Source of the DNA: Synergistaceae bacterium
Lineage (GTDB): Bacteria; Synergistota; Synergistia; Synergistales; Aminobacteriaceae
DNA: 6,758 nt
Assembly: GCA_017447325.1 (NCBI GenBank)
Contig: JAFSNU010000036.1
Location: 1-6,758 of the forward strand
Direction: 5' to 3'
Of this stretch, positions 1-4,967 are shown piece after piece. The notes below the pieces were generated by a model. That model ran no database searches. It was not told the DNA's origin and saw only the letters and a list, made by a program, of their open reading frames with translations. The stretch's first letter is position 1. Each line of letters begins with the position of its first letter. The translations under genes were made by a program, and so were the position numbers.

Positions 1-174
1 CTAAAAATTAAAATCTCTTATTTTAAGAATTGACTTCCTAACTCTCAACTACTCTTTTAAAAATTTTATCGAGACTTAGAAATTTTTAAATCTCCTCGCC
101 TCAATACCTCGTCCGTAATTCTTTTGTCAATTTACCTGCTGCGCTCTCAAGCTCTTGCTCTCTCGAGTACAACG
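1..174 (-). other. 5' leader of a leftward gene beyond the left edge
   Basis: No open reading frame of note lies here on either strand. A strong leftward promoter (181-208) would start transcription near 174, so at least 174 nt of untranslated leader reads toward position 1. The right half of this leader, read leftward (about 170 to 80), is rich in G and A and less A+T-rich than the other gaps. It can form a short hairpin near 141-114 (GTAAaTT pairing with AATTAC). A second hairpin is possible near 99-69, where CGAG pairs with CTCG around an A/T stem. A leader this long suggests a regulatory RNA, but I could not match it to a riboswitch, T-box or ribozyme. The coding start must lie outside the window. 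Confidence 0.4.
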
Positions 175-180
175 AAAATA

Positions 181-208
181 ATTATAGCACGTTTTATTTT
201 TACGTCAA
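181..208 (-). promoter_or_regulatory. Leftward sigma-A/sigma-70 promoter (proximal)
   Basis: On the minus strand the sequence reads TTGACG, a 16-nt spacer, then TATAAT, with TGC directly before the -10 (extended -10). The -35 matches the consensus at five of six positions and the -10 is perfect. It is among the best promoters in the window and drives transcription out of the left edge. Confidence 0.7.
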
Positions 209-282
209 GCAAAATTTTTTTAATTTTAAAAATTATTTTTTAATCTTGCTGACGCGCTTGTCATTTAACGCGCAACGTGCTT

Positions 283-311
283 AATATAGCACAAAAATTT
301 TTTATCTGCAA
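283..311 (-). promoter_or_regulatory. Second leftward promoter (distal)
   Basis: The minus strand reads TTGCAG, 17 nt, TATATT, again with TGC immediately before the -10. It lies about 100 bp upstream of the stronger promoter and has the same orientation and the same TGCTATA core. It also overlaps the A/T hairpin that follows the oxidoreductase gene, so it may be either a genuine tandem promoter or a chance match in A+T-rich DNA. Confidence 0.4.
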
Positions 312-323
312 ATAAAAATTTTT
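293..323 (-). terminator. A/T-only hairpin after the oxidoreductase gene
   Basis: Starting five bases past the TAA stop, the leftward transcript can fold a 12-bp stem made only of A-U pairs with one bulged base and a 6-nt loop, and its 3' arm ends in five U residues. There is no G+C in the stem, so it is a weak or atypical intrinsic terminator. An equivalent structure follows the gene at 3729. Confidence 0.35.
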
Positions 324-327
324 AAAT

Positions 328-1407
328 TTATTTTTGCTCTGGGAAAAGTTCGGCGATTATGTCCGCAACTTTCTCAATTTTATTTGCCTTGACAACATTG
401 CTGCCGCAGAAAAATAATCCCGTGTCCCAGTTGCCGTTGAACGCATCGACCAACGCCGCAGCTATGCAAAACGTCTCGCGGGTCTTGCGATACTTGCAAT
501 GCGTTAAACAATTTGCAAAACACGGCTTGCTCTCGACTTGTCCCTCTAAATATTTTGCGACAAACGGATTTTTAATCGCGCGGCCGGGCAAGCCGGCAGG
601 GCTGTGAATTAAAACAACGTCCTCTTCTTTCGCGTCAAGATAAGCTTGCTTAAATCTCGGCGAGGCGTCGCCCTCTTCAGTGCAGGCAAAGCGAGTTCCC
701 ATTTGAACTCCGCTCGCTCCTAACGCAAACGCGCGGTCTATGTCGTCGCGGTTCCAAATTCCTCCGGCTGCGATTACAGGTATATCCGCCTTCATCTCTT
801 CTTTTACATATTTAACAACATCAGGCACGGCCTGCTCAAGCGACAACGCGGGATCATAGACCTGCTCTATAGTCATTGCTCCAAGATGTCCTCCTGCGGT
901 CGCCGGCTCTTCGACTACAAAGCCGTCCGGCACGCGGCCATATTTCTTTTCCCAGTGACGGGTTATTAAGCTCGCTGCTTTTGCCGAGCTTACTATCGGG
1001 ACTAAAGCCGTATCAGGAAAATCTTTTGTATAGTCGGGCAGTCTCAATGGCAAGCCCGCGCCCGAAATTATAATATCAGCTCCGCCCTCGGCTGCGGCTC
1101 TGACCTGCGTGTCATAATCCGTCAGCGCGACCATGCAGTTCACGGCAATAATTCCGCCGTCACCTGCGATCTTGCGGGCTTTAGCTATCGCTTCTTTTAT
1201 TACTATAACATTTGCTTCAAAATAATTATGCTTCTCAGGATGAAAGTGCGGCGATGCGTGGCAAAGTCCAACGCTCGCGATCGTTCCGACTGCTCCGCAC
1301 TTGGCCACATGTCCCGCTAAATTTGCTCCAGAAATTTCAACGCCCATTCCGCCCTGAATTAACGGCAGCTTCGGCTGATGCTTTCCGATCTTTAAAATTT
1401 TATTCAA
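328..1407 (-). CDS. Nitronate monooxygenase / FabK-like NAD(P)H-dependent flavin oxidoreductase
   Basis: This is a 359-residue TIM-barrel flavoprotein of the 2-nitropropane dioxygenase/nitronate monooxygenase superfamily, expected to be cytoplasmic and to bind FMN. Visible signatures are IQGGMG (17-22) at the first strand, SGAGLP (115-120), AGGHLG (171-176) with the histidine often used as catalytic base, AAGGI (213-217) and GVQMGTRF (233-240) at the phosphate-binding end, and PGRAI (274-278). The C-terminal part carries a cysteine cluster, C296-x3-C300-x3-C304-x9-C314, plus C334 in the FCGSN motif. I believe this is typical of a clade common in anaerobes. The real substrate (nitronate, enoyl-ACP or other) cannot be told from sequence, and no fatty-acid genes are adjacent. 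The start is TTG, preceded by AAGGAG 12 nt upstream; the next ATG lies inside the conserved IQGGMG motif. It appears monocistronic, with its own promoter and 3' hairpin. Confidence 0.88.
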   Translation of the reverse strand: MNKILKIGKHQPKLPLIQGGMGVEISGANLAGHVAKCGAVGTIASVGLCHASPHFHPEKHNYFEANVIVIKEAIAKARKIAGDGGIIAVNCMVALTDYDTQVRAAAEGGADIIISGAGLPLRLPDYTKDFPDTALVPIVSSAKAASLITRHWEKKYGRVPDGFVVEEPATAGGHLGAMTIEQVYDPALSLEQAVPDVVKYVKEEMKADIPVIAAGGIWNRDDIDRAFALGASGVQMGTRFACTEEGDASPRFKQAYLDAKEEDVVLIHSPAGLPGRAIKNPFVAKYLEGQVESKPCFANCLTHCKYRKTRETFCIAAALVDAFNGNWDTGLFFCGSNVVKANKIEKVADIIAELFPEQK

Positions 1408-1419
1408 GTCCTTAAATAT

Positions 1420-1425
1420 CTCCTT
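1420..1425 (-). promoter_or_regulatory. Ribosome binding site supporting a TTG start
   Basis: AAGGAG on the minus strand lies 12 nt before TTG at 1407-1405. A second purine run (AAGGA) nearly touches the TTG and is too close to act. No other usable start lies between this site and the conserved N-terminus, so TTG is the likely initiator. Confidence 0.6.
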
Positions 1426-1460
1426 AATTTTTAATTTTAAATTCTTACTTATTTAAAAGC

Positions 1461-1469
1461 AGTATATCA
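1461..1469 (-). promoter_or_regulatory. Extended -10 promoter of the oxidoreductase gene
   Basis: The minus strand reads TGATATACT, an extended -10 (TGN plus TATACT, five of six matches). The position 17 nt upstream reads AATAAA, which is a poor -35, so activity would rely on the TG extension. It implies a leader of about 45-50 nt and separates this gene from ftsX. Confidence 0.4.
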
Positions 1470-1502
1470 TAATTAAATTAAAATTTATTTTATTAAAGCC
1501 TC

Positions 1503-1616
1503 GTGAGCGCGAACGCCCCTCCGTTATTTGCGTAAGAGATGCTTCACCCTCCGTCACTTCGTTCCACCTCCCCTTAGCAGGGGAGGCAAGAATAAATTAC
1601 TTGGGCTCGCGTTCAC
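1503..1616. mobile_element. Short MITE/REP-like element, copy A (complete)
   Basis: This 114-bp non-coding element is G+C-rich against an A+T-rich background. Its ends form imperfect inverted repeats: GTGAGCGCGAAC on the left and, on the opposite strand at the right end, GTGAACGCGAGC (10 of 12 identical). Inside, CCTCCCCT (1567-1574) and AGGGGAGG (1579-1586) form a perfect 8-bp stem with a TAGC loop. It has no coding capacity, so any movement would need a transposase elsewhere. A related copy starts at 1653. The hairpin has no U-run after it on either strand, so it is not a classic terminator, although it may affect mRNA stability between ftsX and the next gene. Confidence 0.55.
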
Positions 1617-1619
1617 ATC

Positions 1620-1651
1620 AAAAAATTTTAGCTATAAATTTATTCCGGCCG
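1620..1651. repeat. 32-bp direct repeat, left copy (duplicated ftsX tail)
   Basis: This block matches 1752-1783 at 30 of 32 positions (differences at 1631 and 1649). The right copy contains the last three ftsX codons and the TAA stop. The left copy is therefore a displaced remnant of the ftsX end. The two copies bracket element B. Confidence 0.75.
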
Positions 1652-1652
1652 T

Positions 1653-1745
1653 GTGAGCGCGAACACCCCTCCGTCACCTACGCAAGAAATGCTTCACCCC
1701 TCCGACCTCTTCGAGGCCACCTCCCCTTAGCAAGGGAGGCAAGAG
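1653..1745. mobile_element. Short MITE/REP-like element, copy B (right end missing)
   Basis: The copy begins with the same GTGAGCGCGAAC terminus and the same ATGCTTCACCC and CACCTCCCCTTAGC blocks as copy A, at roughly 80% identity by eye. It adds a second small hairpin at 1705-1715 (CCTC-TTC-GAGG). It stops after GGCAAGAG and lacks the right terminal repeat seen in copy A. It is flanked directly by the 32-bp direct repeat. Confidence 0.5.
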
Positions 1746-1751
1746 AAAACT

Positions 1752-1783
1752 AAAAAATTTTATCTATAAATTTATTCCGGTCG
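1752..1783. repeat. 32-bp direct repeat, right copy (contains the ftsX stop)
   Basis: This partner of 1620-1651 is the original location, because it includes the functional ftsX stop codon at 1774-1772. Just past the stop it reads AAATTT, 7 nt, AAATTTTTT toward the left, a small A/T inverted repeat that may serve as a weak terminator for ftsEX. Confidence 0.7.
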
Positions 1784-2662
1784 CGTTATAGAGTGAACGA
1801 AACGGGCAACGACTATATAGCTGCATACCCAGCCGAGCGTCGCGCCGAAGCCCGCGAGCAAGAAACAAAAGCGCGTTATAATGTTGTAGTCGTTAATTAA
1901 ACTCGTGTTCAAGAACGGCAAATTTTCCTGCAGCAAAGACACGCCGGGGAAGTACGTCATCAAAATTCCTGCGACAGCGAGCAATGCGCCTAAGAATGCC
2001 AGTAAAGTTCCCTCGAGGACAAACGGCGTCGCTATGTAAGTCCGCGTTGCGCCGACCAAATACATTATGCCGATCTCCTCACGCCGGGAGTAAAGCGAAA
2101 TATGAATCGTGTTATAAACAACAAGCGCGGTTATTATTACAGATAATATAAACATTATTAAAGCGACGTGCGACGACACGCTCGATAAAGCCGACACCCG
2201 CTGCACGACCATTCCGGCATAAATCACGTCGTCTATTTCAGGCATGGCCGATAATTCTTTAACTAAATTTTCAACGTCGTTTGCGTTGTGAACATGAATT
2301 TCAAAATTCCATGGGATTGGATTCTCGCCAGGCAAGTCCAACACGCCGGACTGATTGCCCATCTTCTCCTGAAGTTTTGCTAAAGATTCGCTCGGCGAAT
2401 AAGTCTTCACGTCATATACAGAATTTAATTCACGAATTTTCTGCTCGGCCTCGTCATGATTTGCATCTTTCTTCACGTAAGCCTGAACGACGAGCTCGCT
2501 CTCCAATCGCGATAATAAATTTTCGATGTTTAACGAGAACAAAGTCGTGATGCCTAAGATCCAAAGCATCACCGCCGCAGTGATTAAAGTTAACAGCCCT
2601 AATATCCAGTGATGAAAGAGCAGGCGTCCCATGTCGCGCAAAATATATCTAAAAGTCGTCAT
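1772..2662 (-). CDS. ftsX: Cell division protein FtsX (permease-like subunit of FtsEX)
   Basis: FtsX is the membrane half of the FtsEX complex. It passes the ATPase cycle of FtsE to periplasmic or extracellular peptidoglycan hydrolases during septation. Numbered from the start chosen here (296 residues), there is a short cytoplasmic N-terminus, TM1 at about 19-43, an extracytoplasmic domain at about 44-163, TM2 at about 165-185, the hallmark cytoplasmic SRREEIGIMYLVGA stretch at about 192-205, TM3 at about 212-238 and TM4 at about 262-286. Length and four-helix layout are normal for the family. The upstream ATG at 2671 would give 299 residues, but AGGAGG sits only 2 nt before it. The ATG at 2662 is 11 nt from that Shine-Dalgarno and is preferred. 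The gene overlaps the end of ftsE by 14 nt, which points to translational coupling. No hydrolase gene such as a peptidase M23/EnvC follows it. Confidence 0.93.
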   Translation of the reverse strand: MTTFRYILRDMGRLLFHHWILGLLTLITAAVMLWILGITTLFSLNIENLLSRLESELVVQAYVKKDANHDEAEQKIRELNSVYDVKTYSPSESLAKLQEKMGNQSGVLDLPGENPIPWNFEIHVHNANDVENLVKELSAMPEIDDVIYAGMVVQRVSALSSVSSHVALIMFILSVIITALVVYNTIHISLYSRREEIGIMYLVGATRTYIATPFVLEGTLLAFLGALLAVAGILMTYFPGVSLLQENLPFLNTSLINDYNIITRFCFLLAGFGATLGWVCSYIVVARFVHSITRPE

Positions 2663-3344
2663 TTCTGCCATAACCTCCTGACTGCTCGTCGCGGACTAAA
2701 CGCCCTTGATCCAATTCGATTACGCGCTGGCGGCACGAGTTCACTATAATTTGATTATGCGTTGACATGACGACAGTGACTCCGGCCGCGTTAATAGCTA
2801 ATAAAATTTTCATCACGTCCGACGCAGTTTTTAAATCCAAATTTCCAGTCGGCTCGTCGGCAATAAATAACGACGGCGAGTTCGCCAACGCCCTTGCGAT
2901 TGCCACGCGCTGCTGCTCGCCTCCGGATAATTGCGCCGGCTTCATAAATCTTCTGCGCCATAAGCCAACCTGATCTATAACTTCGTTGGTCCGATACTCG
3001 ACTATCTTCGGCGGCACGGCCATAGCTTCCATTACAAACGCTATATTATCATAAACGTTTAAAGTCGGAATTAATTTAAAATCCTGAGCGACAAGTCCGA
3101 CGTCGCGTCTATAAAACGGAATGTCGGCCTTGCGCATCTTCCGCAAATCATAATCGCCTGCATAGACATTGCCTCGGGTCGGCAGAAGCTCGCGCGTTAT
3201 CAATCTAAGCAAAGTGCTTTTGCCCGAGCCGGTCGCGCCGATTATATAGACAAACTCGCCTTTCTTAATATCCAAATTTATATCGCGAAGGGCGACGATG
3301 TCAGGCTCAAAAATTTTGCTCACGCCTGAGAAACTAATCTTCAT
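2649..3344 (-). CDS. ftsE: Cell division ATP-binding protein FtsE
   Basis: This is the cytoplasmic ABC-type ATPase that pairs with FtsX at the division site. The 231 residues hold a full nucleotide-binding domain: Walker A GATGSGKST (36-44), Q-loop Q87 in VAQDFKLIP, ABC signature LSGGEQQR (139-146), Walker B LFIADEP (159-165) with catalytic E164, D-loop GNLD (167-170) and the switch histidine H196 in STHN. All catalytic residues are present and the length is typical. The ATG start is preceded by AAAGGA 13 nt upstream. Co-transcription and a short overlap with ftsX, in the usual E-then-X order, distinguish it from a generic LolD- or MacB-type exporter ATPase. Expression is probably from the promoter at 3408-3436, inside a duplicated segment. 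Confidence 0.95.
   Translation of the reverse strand: MKISFSGVSKIFEPDIVALRDINLDIKKGEFVYIIGATGSGKSTLLRLITRELLPTRGNVYAGDYDLRKMRKADIPFYRRDVGLVAQDFKLIPTLNVYDNIAFVMEAMAVPPKIVEYRTNEVIDQVGLWRRRFMKPAQLSGGEQQRVAIARALANSPSLFIADEPTGNLDLKTASDVMKILLAINAAGVTVVMSTHNQIIVNSCRQRVIELDQGRLVRDEQSGGYGRNDDF
2674..2679 (-). promoter_or_regulatory. Ribosome binding site that decides the ftsX start
   Basis: A perfect AGGAGG lies within the last codons of ftsE. It is 2 nt from the ATG at 2671, too close for initiation, and 11 nt from the ATG at 2662. The second ATG is therefore the likelier start. Confidence 0.6.
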
Positions 3345-3398
3345 GCAATAAAATTTTTCCTTTCGTGTTAAAATTAATTTAAATTAAATTTTAATTTT

Positions 3399-3528
3399 AA
3401 TAAAACTTTTATAAAAATAAACTCGAAGTTTTTCAACTACATTTTCAACTACAAACACGCCACGTAAATTTAATTATCATAATTAATTGCACCCGCGTTT
3501 ACAAAAATAAACTCGCAAAAATTTTTTG
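3399..3528. repeat. 149-bp-period tandem duplication, ftsE-proximal copy
   Basis: The segment is repeated at 3548-3677 with a constant offset of 149 bp. The core 3419-3528 differs from its partner at only about ten positions; the first 20 bp are more diverged. It contains the palindrome TTAATTATcATAATTAA, two tandem 12-bp TTTCAACTACAT-type units and the predicted ftsE promoter. No open reading frame is evident within it. Confidence 0.85.
3408..3436 (-). promoter_or_regulatory. Predicted ftsEX promoter
   Basis: The minus strand reads TTGAAA (3436-3431), a 17-nt spacer, then TATAAA (3413-3408). Each hexamer matches the consensus at five of six positions. Transcription would start near 3401, giving a leader of about 55 nt before the ftsE ATG. 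The -35 overlaps one of two GTAGTTGAAA repeats, which could be a regulator site. In the second copy of this segment the same positions have decayed to CTGAAA and TGCGAA. Confidence 0.65.
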
Positions 3529-3547
3529 TGTTATAATTAATTAAATC

Positions 3548-3677
3548 AATCAAACTTTCGCAAGACTAAACTCCAAGTTTTTCAGCTACATTTTCAGCTA
3601 CAAACACGCCGCGTAAATTTAATTATCATAATTAATTGCACTCGCGTTTATCAAAATAAACTCGCAAAAAATTTTTC
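3548..3677. repeat. 149-bp-period tandem duplication, distal copy
   Basis: This is the partner of 3399-3528. The start of a third period is visible at 3698-3707, where ATCAAACTTT again appears 149 bp on. The distal copy keeps the palindrome and the paired 12-bp units but has lost both promoter hexamers. Together the copies fill most of the 384-bp gap between the unknown gene and ftsE. Confidence 0.85.
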
Positions 3678-3687
3678 GCAGGCTTTA

Positions 3688-3730
3688 AAAATTTTTATCA
3701 AACTTTTATATATCCCGCGATAAAAATTTT
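3688..3730 (-). terminator. A/T-rich hairpin at the stop codon of the unknown gene
   Basis: Beginning within the TAA stop, the leftward transcript reads AAAATTTTTATC, a 19-nt loop, then GATAAAAATTTT, a perfect 12-bp stem with a single G-C pair, followed by a short U-run. The long loop and weak stem make it an unusual terminator. Similar A/T inverted repeats follow the other leftward genes. Confidence 0.4.
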
Positions 3731-4637
3731 AATGCTTAATATATCTCGCACGTTCTTCGAGAGCTTTATCCGCGTCGAGGCTCGCCCAAAGTGCAAGGGC
3801 TATGTCCTGAATCAAAAGTTTTTTGCGCTCGCGTAACTCGTCCCACAAGTCCTGAGGCATGAACGCCCAGATATAAAAATTTGAGCCGCTGTCATTGCCG
3901 GGCTTCGTCAAAATTAAATATCCCGTCGGCGGATTATAAATTATTAACGGCACAGCGTTCTGCGCAATAATTCTTTTAACGACTAAATCAGGGAAGCCTA
4001 ACTCCTCAAGCTCCGCGGTGATATTTTCGTCGGGCGTTTCCTGCAGCGAGAACCAAATTTTAATTTGGTCTTTAAATTTTTCGAGCAAAGCAGGGTCGGC
4101 CTTGACCCAAGCCCTTAGCCGATTAGTCACGTCAAATTCTTTGCGGGCTAAAGCAAAGCGCAAAGTCCAGTAAGCTTTAATTAAAAATTCATCGCCGGTC
4201 TGCTCCATGTTATTTATAAATTCCTGTTCGTTCTGCAATAAAAAATCTCCGTAAAAAATTTGATTGTCGTGCATTAACTGCCGCAAGATCATCACAGTCG
4301 GCAGATGATCGCCGGGCGGAGTCATCTGCGAGAGCAAATTATTTTTTAATTGATTGACTGCGTTGGCCGGCAAAATTATCGGCGGCAGCTCATAATCATC
4401 CTGAGTCTGATTTATTTTTAAACTCTCGTTGTCGTAGAGATGAACGGCTTGAGGTTCGCTGCCCGGGCGCATGACCGTCCAATTTTCATAAAAGCCCGTG
4501 CCGTCGGCTGAGCCTAATAGATACATGTTGTGAGGCAGCAGAGCTATAACGCAAGGGCCGTCGGGCGCGGATATTCCTTCCGGCGTGAAGGGCGGCAGCT
4601 CCGCAAGCGTCCCGTTGGACATTAATTCAAAAGTCAA
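3729..4637 (-). CDS. Conserved-looking protein of unknown function, 302 aa
   Basis: I do not recognise this protein. It has no signal peptide and no clear membrane helix, so it is probably cytoplasmic. The N-terminal third (about 1-90) is rich in G, P and hydrophobic strands (VIALLPHNMYLLGSADG at 30-46), suggesting a beta-sheet domain. Residues about 92-225 are mostly helical and charged, with a YWTLRFALARKEF helix near 156-168. A second strand-rich piece (VPLIIYNPPTGYLILT, 229-244) precedes WAFMPQDLWDELRERKKLL (257-275) and a charged C-terminal helix. Cysteine is almost absent (C29 only) and no catalytic motif stands out. Codon use resembles its neighbours, so it is likely native. The start is TTG with AGGGAG 9 nt upstream; the ATG six codons in lacks a well-placed ribosome site. 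It is transcribed divergently from metH, with no evidence of a shared role. Confidence 0.75.
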   Translation of the reverse strand: MTFELMSNGTLAELPPFTPEGISAPDGPCVIALLPHNMYLLGSADGTGFYENWTVMRPGSEPQAVHLYDNESLKINQTQDDYELPPIILPANAVNQLKNNLLSQMTPPGDHLPTVMILRQLMHDNQIFYGDFLLQNEQEFINNMEQTGDEFLIKAYWTLRFALARKEFDVTNRLRAWVKADPALLEKFKDQIKIWFSLQETPDENITAELEELGFPDLVVKRIIAQNAVPLIIYNPPTGYLILTKPGNDSGSNFYIWAFMPQDLWDELRERKKLLIQDIALALWASLDADKALEERARYIKH

Positions 4638-4646
4638 AATATTTTT

Positions 4647-4652
4647 CTCCCT
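4647..4652 (-). promoter_or_regulatory. Ribosome binding site supporting a TTG start
   Basis: AGGGAG on the minus strand lies 9 nt before TTG at 4637-4635, which is good spacing. The in-frame ATG at 4622 would be 24 nt away, so the TTG is preferred. Confidence 0.6.
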
Positions 4653-4711
4653 TAATTAAAAATTAAATTTAAAATTAAAATTTTTTAAATTTAGCGAGCT
4701 ATCGCGAAATT

Positions 4712-4740
4712 TTGATTTCATAATGTTTTATAATTATATT
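4712..4740 (+). promoter_or_regulatory. Predicted metH promoter
   Basis: The plus strand reads TTGATT (4712-4717), 17 nt, TATATT (4735-4740). The start point would be near 4747, leaving a leader of about 230 nt that contains the tandem 34-bp repeats. Several overlapping TATAAT-like hexamers lie in this stretch, so the exact -10 is uncertain. Confidence 0.5.
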
Positions 4741-4746
4741 ATAAAA
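4726..4746. repeat. Perfect inverted repeat carrying divergent -10 hexamers
   Basis: TTTTATAAT and ATTATAAAA form a perfect 9-bp inverted repeat around TAT. Each arm contains TATAAT, one reading right (4729-4734) and one reading left (4743-4738). It sits between the divergent starts of the unknown gene and metH, so it may be an overlapping promoter pair or an operator. Confidence 0.5.
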
Positions 4747-4759
4747 TTTTTGTAAGCAA
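4733..4759 (-). promoter_or_regulatory. Possible promoter of the unknown gene
   Basis: The minus strand reads TTGCTT (4759-4754), 15 nt, TATAAT (4738-4733). The hexamers are good but the spacer is short. A second leftward TATAAT lies at 4743-4738. The leader would be about 90 nt. Confidence 0.35.
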
Positions 4760-4788
4760 CTTAAAGAGTTAAGACTTTAAAAATTTTT

Positions 4789-4957
4789 GCAGGCTTGCGT
4801 AATTTTAAATTTTAAAATTTTTATGAGCTTGTGAGATTTTAAATTTAAAATTTTTTGCGGGCTTGTGAATTTTAAATTAAAAAATTTTTGCGGGCTTGAG
4901 AGATTTTAAATTTAAAATTTTTTACGGGCTTGCGAGATTTTCAATTTAAAAATTTTT
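4789..4957. repeat. Five tandem 34-bp repeats in the metH leader
   Basis: The units are 4789-4822, 4823-4856, 4857-4889 (33 bp), 4890-4923 and 4924-4957. Each begins with a G+C-rich core close to GCGGGCTTGNGAG and continues into an A/T palindrome such as ATTTTAAATTTAAAAT, ending in a T-run. A degenerate sixth unit precedes them at about 4755-4788. The array ends 5 bp before the metH Shine-Dalgarno and lies inside the predicted transcript. There are no variable spacers, so it is not a CRISPR array. Confidence 0.9.
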
Positions 4958-4962
4958 GTTGA

Positions 4963-4967
4963 AGGAG
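4963..4967 (+). promoter_or_regulatory. metH ribosome binding site
   Basis: AGGAG is followed 10 nt later by TTG at 4978. An in-frame TGA at 4960-4962 closes the frame upstream, and the first ATG lies inside the conserved DGGMGT motif. TTG is therefore the only reasonable start. Confidence 0.7.

Noticed and set aside
359..1415. Rightward open frames of 65-82 codons opposite the oxidoreductase gene
   Set aside because: They lie antisense within a gene with clear family motifs, lack recognisable products and have no promoter or ribosome site.
1567..1586. Intrinsic terminator for ftsX
   Set aside because: The G+C stem is strong, but no T-run follows it on either strand; it fits better as part of the repeated element.
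2281..2973. Rightward open frames of 68-89 codons opposite ftsX and ftsE
   Set aside because: They are antisense shadows of two well-supported genes with complete motifs.
2649..3344. LolD- or MacB-type exporter ATPase instead of FtsE
   Set aside because: The partner encoded next to it is an FtsX-type four-helix protein in the usual ftsE-ftsX order, so the division role is much more likely.
4789..4957. CRISPR array
   Set aside because: The 34-bp units are directly adjacent with no unique spacers, and no cas gene is nearby.
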